Positions 33,664-48,200 of a DNA stretch of 64,000 nucleotides are shown here, one piece after another (positions within the stretch are counted from its first letter, which is position 1; every line of letters starts with the position of its first letter). A program made the position numbers and the translations under genes. The DNA is from Syngnathus acus (Eukaryota > Chordata > Actinopteri > Syngnathiformes > Syngnathidae): positions 12,768,501-12,832,500 of the forward strand of contig NC_051094.1 of NCBI RefSeq assembly GCF_901709675.1, in the 5' to 3' direction. The notes under the pieces are model-generated. The model worked only from the letters and a program-made list of their open reading frames with translations. It made no database searches and had not been told where the DNA came from.

Positions 33664-36600
33664 AACCAGCCACCCACCCAACCCATCCATCCGTGTACCA
33701 CCGCCCCCTGTTGCACAGTATACTGAGTGACTAATCCGTCAGTCACCTACTTTTCAAACAGACCACTAATCAGTCAGTCTTTGCTCTAATGGGGAAATGT
33801 GTACAATATATTTTCAATGTGGTGCAGGGAAGTAGCTTTGGTGTAGCATCACAGTAGATTTGGTCCCTTTTGAAACACTTCACCAGATGCTACCCAGCCA
33901 GTCACCCCCAGCAGCGTTCTGAAGAATGAAGTCACCTCTAACTCTTGGCAGTGGCCCAGGCGTAAAAAGAGTATTGTCAGCATCACAATGAGCGCTAACG
34001 TGGCTCCCTTGCTCATGAGACGGATGCGTTGTCCTTGTCCATGCGACCCTTTCCCCAGCCTCAACACTATTCCTCACCCTCCAGTCCCTTATTTCCGTAC
34101 CATCCCATCACTCACTGTCACTTTGTCATCCACTCAGAGGGGAATAAAAACTCTTAATGCAAACCACTTCCCTGTTGGGCTCTCAGAGGAATTGTGTGAT
34201 TCACAAGCTTACGACTGCATATCCTCACACATTTGGTATGTGACACGAGCGTGATACTTGAATTTCCTTTTTGTGTAGCAAGCATACATGCACAAAAAAT
34301 CCTTTGGATTCTTGAAATTCTTGAATCTTGAATTTCCTTAATTCGGACATGTACATCGGTTTCACATGAGTCTGGGTTTATCATACATTATTTGCATATT
34401 TTTGAGGAAAAGTGCAGACAATGACGTTTGTTTACAACTTGTTGATTGATTCACAACTGAAAGTTACGTTTTTTTTCCAGTGTGCTCTCTAGGATTGCAA
34501 TTGGAGAGGGACTACCACAATTGCATTCCTACGCTTCGCCTGTGCTCACCTTAGAATAGTAAATACATAATGAATGTCAGCAGTTCAAGAAAGACCAGCA
34601 GATGAGAGAAGCTGACGATGTTGGCATAGCCGTAAGCGGTTGTAAAGCAGGCAATAAATCTTCTAAAAGGCATCAGTGTCTCAGTGCAAACAAATGCCTT
34701 ATGTTAAATCAGAGGTTAATATAAAGATACGTATGTACACATTTTCAGGACTTGGGTGTGTGGACTATATAACATTGATGGATTATTTTCTCTGTGCATA
34801 TTATTGCAGGGACTTGAGTAAGGCTCTTTCATATGCAGTCGCTTTGTGACTTAGTTTGCTACACCTGGACAGTATGACGAAGTGAAATAGTAGCATTTAG
34901 AGATAGATTGGCTGTCAAAATGTCAAAATGTGTGGGTCACACTTCACACTCTGGGGGGACTGACGATGGGCCAAAAATGAAAAAAAAAAAGAGACATTAG
35001 AAGCAAACTTTTTTAGAAAGATATATATGTAATATCAGTCTATCTTGATGTTAGAATAAATCTCAGGAATTTTATGACACATACTATTTAAAGCAAAATC
35101 GCAAGCACAATAACTTTCAGTTTTAGAGCACGATACAAACGTTAGGAGGCACCACACTCAGTGTTTGTTCACTAAATATCTTACTAATATATTAACGTAC
35201 TCTGGGAAGCCTGCGGCGGTCCATTTAAATGATACAGAGATGATGAATTGCTTAGATGATGTGATTCAAGACAAAGCAACTAAGAGGCTGCACATTAAAA
35301 TTGTGCATACAAATTGGAAAGCATGACAATCCACAGTGAACGGACGGCAATCTCATTGCTTCCTACAACAGTGAGCATTTCTGTGATTGGAGTGGACTGG
35401 TGAAATTGATTGAACACAAAGAAAATACTGTCCTCCAGATAGACAGACACTGAGGAAAGGCTGCCTTTGGGTATTGGTTTTATACATTTGTAAGAGACAA
35501 TGCATGCAACTAGCGTAGGTTTTTCATATTTTCCTGTCTGTCAATTCCAATATTCATTTCAAACGTGTCATTGCTACAGAGAACAAAAATCAAACCTTTT
35601 AATTTGAACCAATGAGCCAGTCTGTCAATTTGCCGATGCCTGTGTATGTATGTACGTACGTATGTGCATACATATATACACATCTGTCCGTCTTTTCTCT
35701 GTCTCCTGTCTTTTGACATCACTGACACCAATCTTAGATATTTTTGCTAATTAATTTTCCATTTCATCCTTAACAAAGGAAAATCACTGGTTTCTCATTG
35801 ACAATCTTAAAAAAATCACGTTTTCATGAAGTCTGTGGGAAATTTAGGAAAGCAGGGCAAATGCTGGCTATTTAAAGAAGAATGTATGGTATTTTTACTC
35901 TGTGTCACTGGCGAACAGAGCTGCCGTATTTATGGCTCGTGGACAAAATGGGATAATCATAAAATAAAATGGGGTTGGGGCAAATGTGACAGGCCATGAT
36001 TTCTGTGACTACTTGCCAAGCTGTTTGAATTGTCCAAAAATTTGCTACAGCAATAGAAGTTGAGCCTAGTCAGCCATAATAAGTAAGTGTACAACAGAAA
36101 CTAACAGTATACCAAATAATAGGATGCTACAGAACTTGGAGGCATTCATTAGTGGGACAGGAAGTATATTTTTATGCCGACATCTCACATTAAGCGCCAA
36201 CAACTCCTTTAAATCCAAGCAATGTGCTTAATTTTATTTGCTTACAATACCTGCCGAGGCAAACACTGAAAGCTCTATTTTCACGAACACGGGGCATAAC
36301 TCAGTTAGACGCGATGTTTTACCAGAAGAGCACTTACTTGCCTGGCGGACCTGAGAGTGGGAGGTCTGTGCAGCAGTGGTTGAGGTCACCCTATTTTAGC
36401 CAATCAAAGCAGCTCCTCTCCCTTTTAATTTGGGGACAGAGAGACATGCAATGTAATCTAATGTGCTCATATGTTTTCGGACCAACAGGCTGTTTTTGTG
36501 TTTCGGTATAAAAGATAGATTAGCAAAATGTACTGTTTGCATAAAATGTTTGTTATCCATTACTCTTGCTCTGTTGCAATGTTTAAATACACTGTAAATC

Positions 36601-37015
36601 CCATAAAAAAAACATGCCGAGGGTGTATCTAGATACGATATTTCTATCGTGCGACTTTTCGCTTATTATGTGTGTGTTCTGAAATATAAATCCCCCTGAT
36701 GGATTACTGTATACGTACATGTGCCCTGTATTCAACGTTACCAGAGGAACAAACATGCTGCCTGCCTGCTCCAATATTGCTCACGTTTTACCTGTAGAAG
36801 GCAATTCCATCATAACATGAGGGACACGTACTGGAATTCAGTTTAAACTGCAAGTCGTAAGTTAGAGCCCTTTGTGCATTTTTCAGCAGCTTCTGCCCAA
36901 CTTGCCCATGAAGGACATTGTGATACATACACTGTGAGAACACTGCAATGACACCACACACTACATTTTGGGCGTACAGGGCTTCCGTGGCCGCTGTCAG
37001 GAACATACTGTGAAA
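33664..37015. other. intergenic, no recognisable gene
   Basis: A signal-peptide-like minus-strand ORF at 33849-34067 and a short GTAC/TATG-rich patch near 35640-35680. No gene structure could be built. Confidence 0.55.
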
Positions 37016-37215
37016 CAGGGGTCACCAACTCCGGTCCTCCAGGTCATCTATCCACAGTAATTTAGATGTTTTCCTCCTACAACACATCAGGATTATTGTC
37101 ATGCTTATGCAGAGCTTGCAGATGAGTTGATCATTTGAATCTGGTGTGTTGGACAAGGGTTACATCTCAAACATTATGGATAGAAGCCCTTGAGGACTGG
37201 AGTTGCTGACCCCTG
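37016..37215. mobile_element. 200-bp hAT-like MITE
   Basis: Begins CAGGGGTCACCAACTCCGG and ends ...GGAGTTGCTGACCCCTG, inverted with a few mismatches. The flanking octamers CTGTGAAA and CGGTAAAC agree at five of eight positions, compatible with an aged target duplication. Confidence 0.7.
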
Positions 37216-39119
37216 CGGTAAACGTAGCATCTCTGAAATGATTGTACTGTTAAAAAAGTATGAGTGAGCAAATGTTTGTTCAAATGGTAGCAAATGGGTT
37301 TGTTCAGGTAAAGGTGACCTTTTCTGTGAAGCATTGTATTAAGAGTGTGGCTGTTAAAAAGCCATTCAAGCAGCAAGCAGTTATTTCAAGGGGCTGGCGT
37401 CTGTGGAGATCCTTTTTTTTCCATGCATTTTGTTTTTTTTATTTAAATCCCAAACACTTTAGTATTTCAACCAGCGCTAACCGATCTCACAGGAGACTTT
37501 TGTATTGGGCTCAGAAAGGCCGGAAAATAAAAATTTTAGCATGTCAATTTTGGGAGGTCTGAACGAATTTTTATATTGCTTGCCCTTAGCTTGTGAGCTG
37601 TCTCAGATGACATTTGGTGTGGAGGGGTACACAAACAATTCATAGTTTTCAAGTAACCTGCACTTCTCCGGATCTCAGAGAAATCCTACCTACCTCGAGA
37701 AAACCGACATAAACCCCAAGTAATAAGAGCAGATGCAAGATTTCAACCCCAATCATCAGGTTTACATGCATGTAAATTACAGCGTCATTGTTACAAGCTG
37801 TCAGCTGAGTGAAGAAAATGTGCTAGTATGAATGTATTAGGAATTAGAGTGTGATTTTGCATATATGTTCAACTTGTGCACAGGATATGAACATTTCTAC
37901 ACATATAATAAATGACCTGATAATGCCAAATATTGAGCCTCCTACAGTTCCCTGGCCAAGAACAACAAATCTTTGCTGGAGCAAGCGTTCTACTCACCCA
38001 ACCTGGCTCTGTGTCCCCCCTCTTTCCCAAGCTCAAGAAAAGGGGGAGCAGTTTTAAAGACACGGTCGACTTCAAGATGGCTGTCATAACAGAGCTGCGG
38101 AGGATTCTGGAAGAATCGTTCCAGGAATGCATGTAGGTGTCAGAGAAGGCTGGAAAATGGTGTTGCGCTCCAGGGGGATTACTTTGAAGGAGAAAACTCA
38201 TGATTTGTAATTGAAATATTTCGTACTCCTTTTTACGAATGTGTATTTGCTGTTTTTGTTGAGAGCTGTTTTATTCCTTTTGATTTTTGCTCTCTATGTG
38301 CATAAATGCATGCACACAAACACACACATTCACACACTTAAGACTATAAGTCTACCCCTATATAAATGCAAGAAAAAAAAAAAATTAAATATTTAAAAAA
38401 AAAAAATTCTGTTGTGTGGAGTAAGACATAATCATGAAAAATGATTTTAATATCCTATCAGTTTAAATCCTTCACTCTTACAGTATATTACTAGACTTTT
38501 TATTGTTTTATACATTGCTTTACATTATTAACTTCCAAATAGTTTTTACATGCTTTAGGGACTCACATTCCCTGGTCAGTTGAAGCAAATAATGATAAAA
38601 AAGGCACAATTGCACTTGCCCACAGTGAGCAATACTATTGAAACAAAACAAGGTATTGTTGTAGTTTGTGCCACTGCAGATGAAAATACTGTCCCTTATT
38701 GAGAAAATAACAATCTCCTTTAAAGCCTATTATATAGTAAACAGGCTGGCGCAATCTGGTTGATATCATTTTCAGAAACTCCAAATAATCATTTAATGTG
38801 ATAAATTACAATTTACAACTCTGATATTATTTGAATGGCTCAGATGCGCTCATCAAAACAACACACACGATGAAACGGATAGCTTTTTACAATAGAAATA
38901 AAATTATTTCGGGTCGCACCCGTGTGTCACTGTACACCTCTTTATACAGGTCAGAAATGAGAACTTTCTTATAAGTGTAGTCAGAGAAGTCTAGGAGATG
39001 GAAAGCTCTGTGGCTTGAGGGAAGCCCAACAGCGTAGTGGTGTCATACCACATCTTCCGATTCCTGACTGTGACTTGAAAAATAACCCCCAAAAAGTCTC
39101 AGAGGTTTTCCTCATGGCT
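37216..39119. other. 3' flank and probable 3' UTR of galnt9
   Basis: AT-rich sequence downstream of the galnt9 stop, with a candidate AATAAA at 38499-38504. Nothing else was recognised. Confidence 0.5.
38499..38504 (-). terminator. galnt9: candidate polyadenylation signal for galnt9
   Basis: AATAAA on the minus strand about 615 bases after the stop codon. The sequence here is AT-rich and the real 3' UTR could end elsewhere. Confidence 0.25.
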
Positions 39120-39266
39120 TCAGTGTCTGGGATGCTTAATCCAGTTTCGTATGATCCACTTCTGACCTGAGCATCTCTGCACCACTAGACGAAGGCCAAA
39201 GTTGGCATCTTTAGACATTTCCACTTCTAAGCAACGACCTGTGTCCCTGCTGATGATTGGACCGTT
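39120..39266 (-). CDS. galnt9: galnt9 last exon: lectin domain gamma repeat and stop
   Basis: 48 codons plus [40 protein letters not shown], then [17 protein letters not shown]...C and the QKW (QxW-type) motif close the beta-trefoil. The acceptor is CCTACAG. Confidence 0.94.
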   Translation of the reverse strand, partial: NGPIISRDTGRCLEVEMSKDANFGLRLVVQRCSGQKWIIRNWIKHPRH

Positions 39267-42200
39267 CTGTAGGGGGAAAAAGTCAAATCAGACACGGTGG
39301 ACTAAAAAACGTTATTAACCAGATTGTCGGTATGTTTTATAGACAAGGTCATTGTGCAAAAAGCCAGCATAGTATATTTGTCAATTGGTATTTTCCATAG
39401 GCATTGTGACAACTCAGATATGTACACAACTACCTTTATTCTGTATTTAATGGTTGTCAAATCGTTTTCTTCAGATATGTTGCGTAAGATCATAACAAAT
39501 ACATTTTACTCTAATGGTGACATTCATGGGAATTTATGGATTCGTACATTTCTAGGACATGGGAGCCAAATCATGTCAAGATTTGTCAGCCGTGCACTGC
39601 TACCGGAATAGACCAAATTACAAAATGGCAACATGGTCTCTCGTTGTTTGTCACGGTGATGCAACTGGGTATTATTAGAGCCGCACACGACATTCATTCC
39701 AAATCGCTTCACCTCATAAGGGTTGCGTTCGTGCTGGAGCCTATACCAGCTGTCTTTGGGCGGTAGACGGGGGACACCCTGAACTGGTTGCCAGCCAATC
39801 ACAGTGCGGATACAGACTAACACGCATACTCACACCGAGGGGCATTTTGGAGAGCTCAGTCGTCCTACCATGCATGTTTTTTTTAATCTGGGAGGAAACC
39901 GGAGTACGCGGAGAAACCCCACACATGTACGGGGAGAACATGCAAACTCTACACAGGAAGGCCGGAGCAGGAATCAAACCCTGAACTTCAGGACTGTGAG
40001 CTGAAGGTGCTAACCAGTGCTTCACTGTGCCGCCTGCACAATGTAATATCTCCAAAAAGTATAGTCATTGAGATAACAGCCTGCGCAATATGCTCTCAAT
40101 ATGTCACCTGTGAGCGCTGAATCCTGATGCACAATGAACAAGCGGAATATGATTATAAGTGAAATCTCTCTCAGATCAGACCCAAATGGAACGATGAAAT
40201 GGAATTGGTAAAATAGAGAGCGCAGGGTCATCAACATCGGGACATATTTTAGTAGCTTTTTGTGGCATTTCAGCTAATAAAATTGGCACCACAGAAAATA
40301 ATGAGCCTACCCCATGGCCTTATGATTTGGAATTTTTGAGCTTTGTGAAAGGCTATTCAACCAGCTTGAGATTGTATGCATGTTTTTAATGAGCCACCTT
40401 TGGTCCAATTATACGCTGAACCAGGACCTAATGTGGTTCAAAATAGACCAAAGGCTTTTGCATTAACACAGTTTAAGGGAGGCTTGTTTACAATTTGGTG
40501 TAGTTTTCCCTGTTCACTGTGGGGAAGTCAACCCCAAAACCTTCTTTGTAATAGTAAGTTTTGTGCAGCCCAACTAGTCGAAACACAGTGTTCTGATTAA
40601 TGTTTCGTTTGCGGAATATGAATTAAACAGGCAGAATTTACCCAAAATTCATAAATTTTCTGAAGCTGAGCCGTGATTGGCTGTATCCTGAGACCTGGCG
40701 ACTGTGATGTCGTTTTCAGTTGACAATAAGTGGCAAAGTGGCCGTCCCCATAGATGGATGAAAACGGGTGAATTTTACTGCTTAACTCATATTCCACAAA
40801 CACAATGTTAATCACAATGCTGTGGATAGACTAATGGGGGCACATAAAACATATTATTGTAAAAAAAGATTTGGGTTGACCTCTCCTTTATAAGAGCAAG
40901 AACCTATCCGAGGAGAAATGTGGGAGGCACCTGGGTAGTGTACTTCCTGGAAGTAAGACCAATAAAAAAAAAAAAAAAACGTGATTGTGGTTGTGACATT
41001 GTTGGAAACACTATAAATGATGAATACATTATTTCCAATTGTTTGACCTTATTTGCTGATAAAACAGATAAAACATAGACATGTTGTCTCCTCCTTCTTG
41101 TCTTAGACTTTTTCAGATATCACCAGAACTCCATCCACTAATCACTAATGGCATTGCTTTTTTTGTTTTTTACCTGTGTGAAATCCCAAAGCCGCTGGGA
41201 AATCCTGGCAACGGCTTCACATTTTTTCAAACTTGCAATGCGTCCTCTGCCGTCATCAACAAGACATTTTGTGTCAGGCAAGAAGGTGGTCGACCCCAGG
41301 GGTCCGAGCTGTAGAACGCCATCAGTTGAGTAGCGAGCAAGCTGGAACCAAACGATAAGTGTGTTTCAGTGCAAAAGTTGAGGATGTTAGACCTGTCACT
41401 GCTGTGACAAAACACATTTGCGAGTATTGAGACATTTTTCTTGGATAAGATAAAATGAGAAAAACATGAACAGACAGTAAGAAATTAAAGCAGCCGCTGG
41501 TGTTCTCAAACATCAGTTCTGTTTATGATGCATTGGTGGTCATGAAATATGTGCTTATGTTTTACATTCGAGAAGAATCCAAATAATTTACTTTACATGC
41601 TCATCAATGAGGCTTGCAGCTTCATGGAATGCATGTTGCTGCCCTATTCTCTGAGCTACGTACTGACCATGAGCTCCAAATACATGCTTTTTACTCTACG
41701 TTAACTTGCGGCGAGGAGCAATTACCCTTTACTGTTGTTGATGTGGTGAAATAATTGCGTGGGTATAAAGAACACCATACATTTGTTCTGAGGAATCTAT
41801 AAGTCTGTATTTTGCAACACCAGTACGGAACTGTAGAGCACTGTGGCGGTGTTGCTGATTCTTGCATCATCAGTTGATCTTATCAAAAGTGCCATTCAAG
41901 TGAGGACCAACACTCCTCTGTGTTTTACAATAGTCAGAGACCGTTGGTTTCACTACTATTATATGGAGTATAGTTGAAGGAGCTCAGATAAATTCAAGAT
42001 AGGATGATATACAGTACCACATGTTGGCTACATCACTGGAAAAAAACATGATCCCTCAGTGTTTAATACATCCTATAAAAGGGTCATTGATAATGCGGTG
42101 TTCGTATCATGCAAGGAAACAGTAGACATTGTGTTTATTATTTAGTGGTGTGAGCCCTCATGAAAAATGATATGGCAACAACACAAAGGCAAGCGAGCTC

Positions 42201-45200
42201 CCTCTCAAATGATAAAATATCAGTTATTGCAACTGTATTACAGGATTCACCTCGTTAATATTTGGAGTCTCCTCGGAGAAGGTAGAGATGCAGCAGTGTG
42301 TGTAGGTGGTGCAGTATGCGAGGATGACATATTTACTGGCATTCAAACCAATCAAATGTTCTTCCCCGAAGGGTCAAATGGGACAGCTAAGGCATTTGTA
42401 TAGAACAACTTTAATGTCACTCCAGATTCATTGGAGGTGGTTATGGGCTATACACAAGGAGGATGATGACTCAATAATCTAGGGACACATAATGCTGTGA
42501 GCCTGTGTCAATTTGTCCGTGGGGGGTAGTCTCAAGGTCTGTCTTACAGATAGCTACAAATTCCTGATGGGATAGTAAATTGTTAGTGCCATGGCCGGGT
42601 GTATAAATAATGCCACATAATTCCCTTAATACAGCTTTACATTTCAGTTCGGCATCCTTTTATACACCACTGCACTCAACACGAGACAATAACAAATAAT
42701 TAAAGCGTGCCAATTAACCTGTGTCTCTGCAATGTGCGATGCTTCATTGCCTTTCTGAGATCAGAAAAGGTTTCGAGCTGTTTGGGGGTCAACCTAATCC
42801 GTTTCTTAATTAGCTCATTAAAAGCACAGCAGTGTTGTTGATGTAAAATAGTGTTGGTACATTATAATCTCCAGAATTGTACATTTTTGGTGTCTTGATG
42901 CTTGTGATGTTTGATGCCGTTTGTCAATATGCTCACGGAACCGAGTATTGCAAACATGTGCTAAAAGCGTGGACCTGCATTTGGTGTGTCCATGTGGAAC
43001 TTTAAGAGGAAATCACTGGAAAAGCAAAAAAGGTGCATTTCGGAGTGACTGTTGCTTTGGGCAAAACGAGGCAGGCTTTTGAGAAACGTGCACAACTATG
43101 TATCACGGCATCTCACACTTATGACAACGCTTTCAATGGGAAGAGGCACCCAAGAAAAAGAAAATGCTTGAAAGGGATAATGAAAATTTATGTAGAGCAA
43201 TTATTGTTTCACGACTAAAGGCAGTAAAGCTAAGGGAAATACAATAGAGAACTAAAAAAACCAGATCACTGTGCTCCTCAAAATTGAATTGTCCCCCACT
43301 GCTCATTGTTGTAATCTAATTACACTAAGGCAAGGTATCCCTCTCTACTTGATTATTTCCCCAGGGTTTTTGGGGGGATCGAGACATGAATAACATTTAC
43401 ATGGTTTGCGGGGCTTTGTCTTTTATTTCCTTGCACCAAAGGCAGAAACACATCCAGCATGCAAGTTATAGCAGCATTTTACAAAATGTTTTTGTTTCAA
43501 TGAAGCAGGCATGTTCTTTTTCTACACAATGCTACATTATATTCATGATTCTATTAGTTACATGGAAGTATTATCTCAAATCTTAGAAATAATCTTACCT
43601 AATCTTATCTTATTACCGCAAACAAGCATTTTCAGTCTATATTTGTGAAAATATGTAAAAATAAATTACACACACATCCATAACATTAGAATTTCTCCAA
43701 AATGAAGCATTTTCAATGCAGAATTTCTGCCATTATTTTGGAGTGGGTCGCTGGAGAGTTTTGCACACTAATGGAACTGGAATATCTATGAATTATTGTG
43801 CACTACCCCTGCATGCCAACCTCAGGCATTGGTATATAAAGTGGTGTTTCGGTGTTGAGTCTGGCAGTTGAATGAAACTATTCAGTGATCCAGAACTGTA
43901 GAAAAGCCCCATGCATACGCAATTGCTTTACCATTGAAATGCATTTGAAATGCAAAATGTGTGCATTTCAGGTATTTCATTCCATTGCGTTTCTTCTGGC
44001 AGTAATGCGTCTACACAAAATAGCTGAGCGAATGAAATGATCATTTAAAAATAAATGAAGGACTTTGAGATTTCAGAAAATGGATGGATGGCTAATCATT
44101 CTGTGAGTTTAAAGGGGATCTGAGCATGCAATGACTAACTAAAATGTCATCACAAAGACATGTACAGCCATACCAAAAAAGTTGCTCTTTAACTGCCACA
44201 ACAAGTTACTGTCAGGAAGTAACTCAAATCTAATTATTTCTGTGAATGTTTGTTGCGTGTTTCGGTATGTTCGTGTATTGTTGCGAGTCGAAAACCACAA
44301 ATGCAAATAAATGGACCGTCAAAACAATTCAATAGCGTTTCTATTCACTGAACACCAGTCATTGGAGTGCCAACATTGACGGAAGACTTAGGAAGAAATA
44401 ATTTTAATGCAACTGTTACTATCTTGCTATTGACATGACAAAACATTGGAAATAAATACAGAATTCCTCGATGTGGTGCTGACCTGTGAGGACATGCCAT
44501 GGCAAGGATAGAGGATTGCTTTGTCATCGTCCTCAGAGCCTTGGTCCAGACAGTAGCCACTTGCTTTGCTGTTCCTTACCTGAGAGACACAATATGAAGT
44601 AAAATAGCAAATTCATTTTAAAGTTTAGCGTTAAAAACAAATAGCGTTAAAAGCAAATACTAATATCTAAGTAATTCCTTTTTGAAAGCTTGTTCAAAAA
44701 AATAGACACATTAATTGCCTTCTGAAGTTCTTTAATGCGAACATTTGAGTGAGTGTTCACTGTTTTAACAATTTGAACAAGAATTAGGGATCCAAAAAAA
44801 TTCAACTTTTTACACAAAATTTAGCTCATTCACTTGGTTTCTCTGGCTTCTCTCAGAATGGATGGTGCCTTCTACTCAGACACAAAATTTATTTTTTCTG
44901 TCCAGGAATACACGTAGCCTAAATGATTCTGATTCGACATCGTAATAATATGCTTTTATTTTTTTAACAGTTCCATACATTACAATAAATCAATACTTCA
45001 ATTTATTTTTCCAGTTAGAGTATGTCTAGAAATTATTATTTGTGAATATTATTGTGGGGGCAAAAGTAGTGGAGCAGATGAATCAAAAAAGTGAACAAGT
45101 CCTAATATATATTTGCAATCAATTAGCTAATAATAACTGCATCAAGCATGCAAATTTGTGCTACTTCGACGATTCACCAGAACCTCTTTTGGTTGTTTCT

Positions 45201-48200
45201 TTCAGTTTGCTTATTAGTAGGTAAACAAGGGTTAAGGGCTGTGGTCTTTAATGTGCAAGCAGAAATTCAATCTGAGGTAGGAACCAGGCTTAGGTAGGAA
45301 ATGAGCTGTCACACACTCTAACTAAACCCAGCCCCCCCCCCCCACCAGACCACATCCCATTTTCAGGGTACCATAAAACACACGCACCTATGACTTCCTG
45401 CAAACATCCTGTACTTCTGCCTTGCTCCCTGCTTCCGTGTCCTAGACCTGTCCTAGACCTCAACCTAAATCTGTATTCCCGGCAGAGAGTACGCTACACC
45501 AGGGCTTATCTGTGGAGCCCCCGATGAAGCCCCTCCATTTTTTTCATTTGATAGTCTAAAAAATATTTATAAATTATTGTCACCGCATCCCAATCCATGT
45601 ATCGCTAAATTCCCTGTACATGTCTGATTAAAATACTCATATACCGTGAAAAATAAATCAAATCAATTGCCTCTGATTATAAGGCAATCATTTTTCTTTG
45701 CATGTCCTGCCTATTAAATCCTTTGTGCATCTTTTATCCCCAAGCAATATCTCATTCTTTGTCAGGTCATGATGGGAAATTATCATGCAGTGACCACTCC
45801 CCATCTCTGCCTGTTAGCCACGCTCCCAGATGGTGCCGTGCATCAAGCATGAGCTTTTGTTCCGTGTGCTTTGAATGAATATGGCTTCATTTCCTGGTTG
45901 TGACACATCTATCACACGGAGTAGTCGAAAAGGTTCCGGCTCAATGGTTTGGTTAGCGTCGCAGAACACTGCACTGACAGATGAGACTCAATTCTATTGC
46001 GGCAGCTTTGTGACAACACTAGATTGTGAACATATGTGAAATACTGACAGATATGCGGTTGTTTTTCTGGATTGTAATATGTACCGCTCTTAATACACGC
46101 CACACAATTGTGTACTGTGGGTTTGTATCCTGCTTTGTAATACGAATTTGATTCAAATTAATTGTGGGGAAAAAAATACATATAATCCTATACAGGCACT
46201 AGTGCCTGTACAAGCTATAATACTGTACTGACTTTGTCTTCTGTATGTAATTTTTAATGAGAGGTGAGAGCCTGGAGCTGTCAGAATGTGTTTAACACCT
46301 TTTAAATACCAAGATATTAATTATCTCCATGGAGGTTTGCTATGGACAAACATTTATCAGCAATCAGCACCCCACACACAGTTTTCACTGACTAATTTTC
46401 TGTTGTATGAGGTAAAGTTAAAGGTCTTTGTGTCGAACACTGCTGTTAGAATTACAAATGATGAGACAGCGGTATTGTTTAATTAGCTGTCTTTAAGTAT
46501 CTTTCTCACCTCGCCATATGTGATGGTGTTGTTGTAGATCCGCATCTCAGGGTAGACGTGTTCAAGGTACCAGCGAAAACTTCGACATTGCAGCCTTTTC
46601 CTCAAGGCCAAACGCTCAGAGACGTCTCCAAAATCAACCCCTGGGTTCTGTCAAAACATGTACATAAACAAGGGTGACATTCTTTTCTTTTGATGGACAG
46701 ATGCTTGTTTGCGTCATGACTTTTGTCAAAGTGGTCTTGAGCAAGGTATACAACCATATACTAGGCTCCAAAAACTCAGCTCAGGGTCATGGCATGACCT
46801 GTAACTTGACATCACATCTTGAACACTTTTGGTGGGGTTCTTCATATGGTTTGCAAAGATAAATAAAACCACTGTACATGCTCGAGTTGTGCAGAATATG
46901 AACTAGCCATAGTATATCTATGCTATCTGCTTAGGGTTGTTGAGTAATATAGCACATGTCACAGAATACAAAATCCATAGCAACTGCAATTATACAGTAT
47001 CGCTTTTTTGGAGCCATGCAGCGACAATAACAAATGCATTCCATTTCAGGAAAGCCACAGTCGTGATTCATAAAGCCCCCCTACAACTCCACAGTTGTGC
47101 TTGCAGCGGGCGACTTAGTCGATAACCGCGATGTAAGATTGTGTGAAGAGGAAGGGAAGATGGGATAATCATAGTACTCAGTCTTTGTAGTGTACACTAT
47201 GGAACAATGAGTAATAATGTTTCATGCCACTGTGTTTGTAATGCCACTGCAGAAGGGAAGTGGCGTCTTTACGTATTGGGGCTTTCTTTGTCTTGCTTAG
47301 CTACTATTAATCTGTTATAAATGACTGTTCTGGCCAGTGCTCAGAGGTATTTGCTTATGTCCTTCACTGACTATCATCCCATTGTGCAAGGCTAAATGGC
47401 ACCATTTAGCATTCAATATGAACCTTTTTTAATAATGATAGTATCAGTTTGTTTTTCCACAGGCAATCTCAAAAGACTATTGAAAGCAATTAAGCTAAAT
47501 GATGTGTTTGAAAATAGAATGATTAGACACGAGCTTCCTCTCATTTGTCTGTTTGGAGAGAGAATCTTTGCCTGCCTTCACTCTGGCACCCGTGTGAAGG
47601 TCACGTTAAATGAATACAGAACTTTAAAATCGTACTAACTTGCTGGCAGGAACCACCTCTGCATGTTCGCGTGTGCAAGTATAGCAAAAGGTAAATGGAG
47701 ACAATAAAGCTTACATTCATGGGAATGTTCCAAGCCATGTAGACGTGAGATTTGTATTCGTCCATCCACACCTCAGCTGCTCGCAGCGCATTGCGTTTGG
47801 CATAGTAATCAATGTCGTTGTTATAGGGCTTTTTGCTGCGCTCGATGTGGGCCACTCTTGCACATGGCAGGACTTCCATACTGCCACCGCATTGCCACAC
47901 CTAGACAACAACAACAAATGTGTTTCCTGTAAATGGTGTAATGCATGTGAAAAATCATCAACATATTATTAACTGACTGAGAAAATAGTACTGTGCTGAG
48001 GTACAACTGGTCAGCTCTGAATGTCAGCAAATATGGCTCCACATGGGCCGATGCCTTTCCTGCTGTCACTGCACACCCACAAAGCTTAGTCCACTCCCAT
48101 GCCATATCAGTGCTAAGAAAGCAAAATGAAGTGAAACTTTTTGATTCCAATGATGTCAAACTCTTCTGTCATTTGATAGATGGTAAAATTTTTACTTCAC

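Larger units (their letters stand above)
41342..46509 (-). other. galnt9: two galnt9 introns flanking the 44484-44579 exon
   Basis: Introns at 41342-44483 and 44580-46509. The second contains a perfect 20-bp palindrome at 46191-46210 and a poly-C run near 45336. I saw no mobile element or extra exon. Confidence 0.75.

Noticed and set aside
33369-33746. ORFs with HPSI or DGWM repeats
   Set aside because: Translation of the ATCC microsatellite on either strand.
34560-34700. Short hydrophobic minus-strand frame ending MYLLF
   Set aside because: Only about 47 codons, bounded by a stop upstream, with no partner exons.
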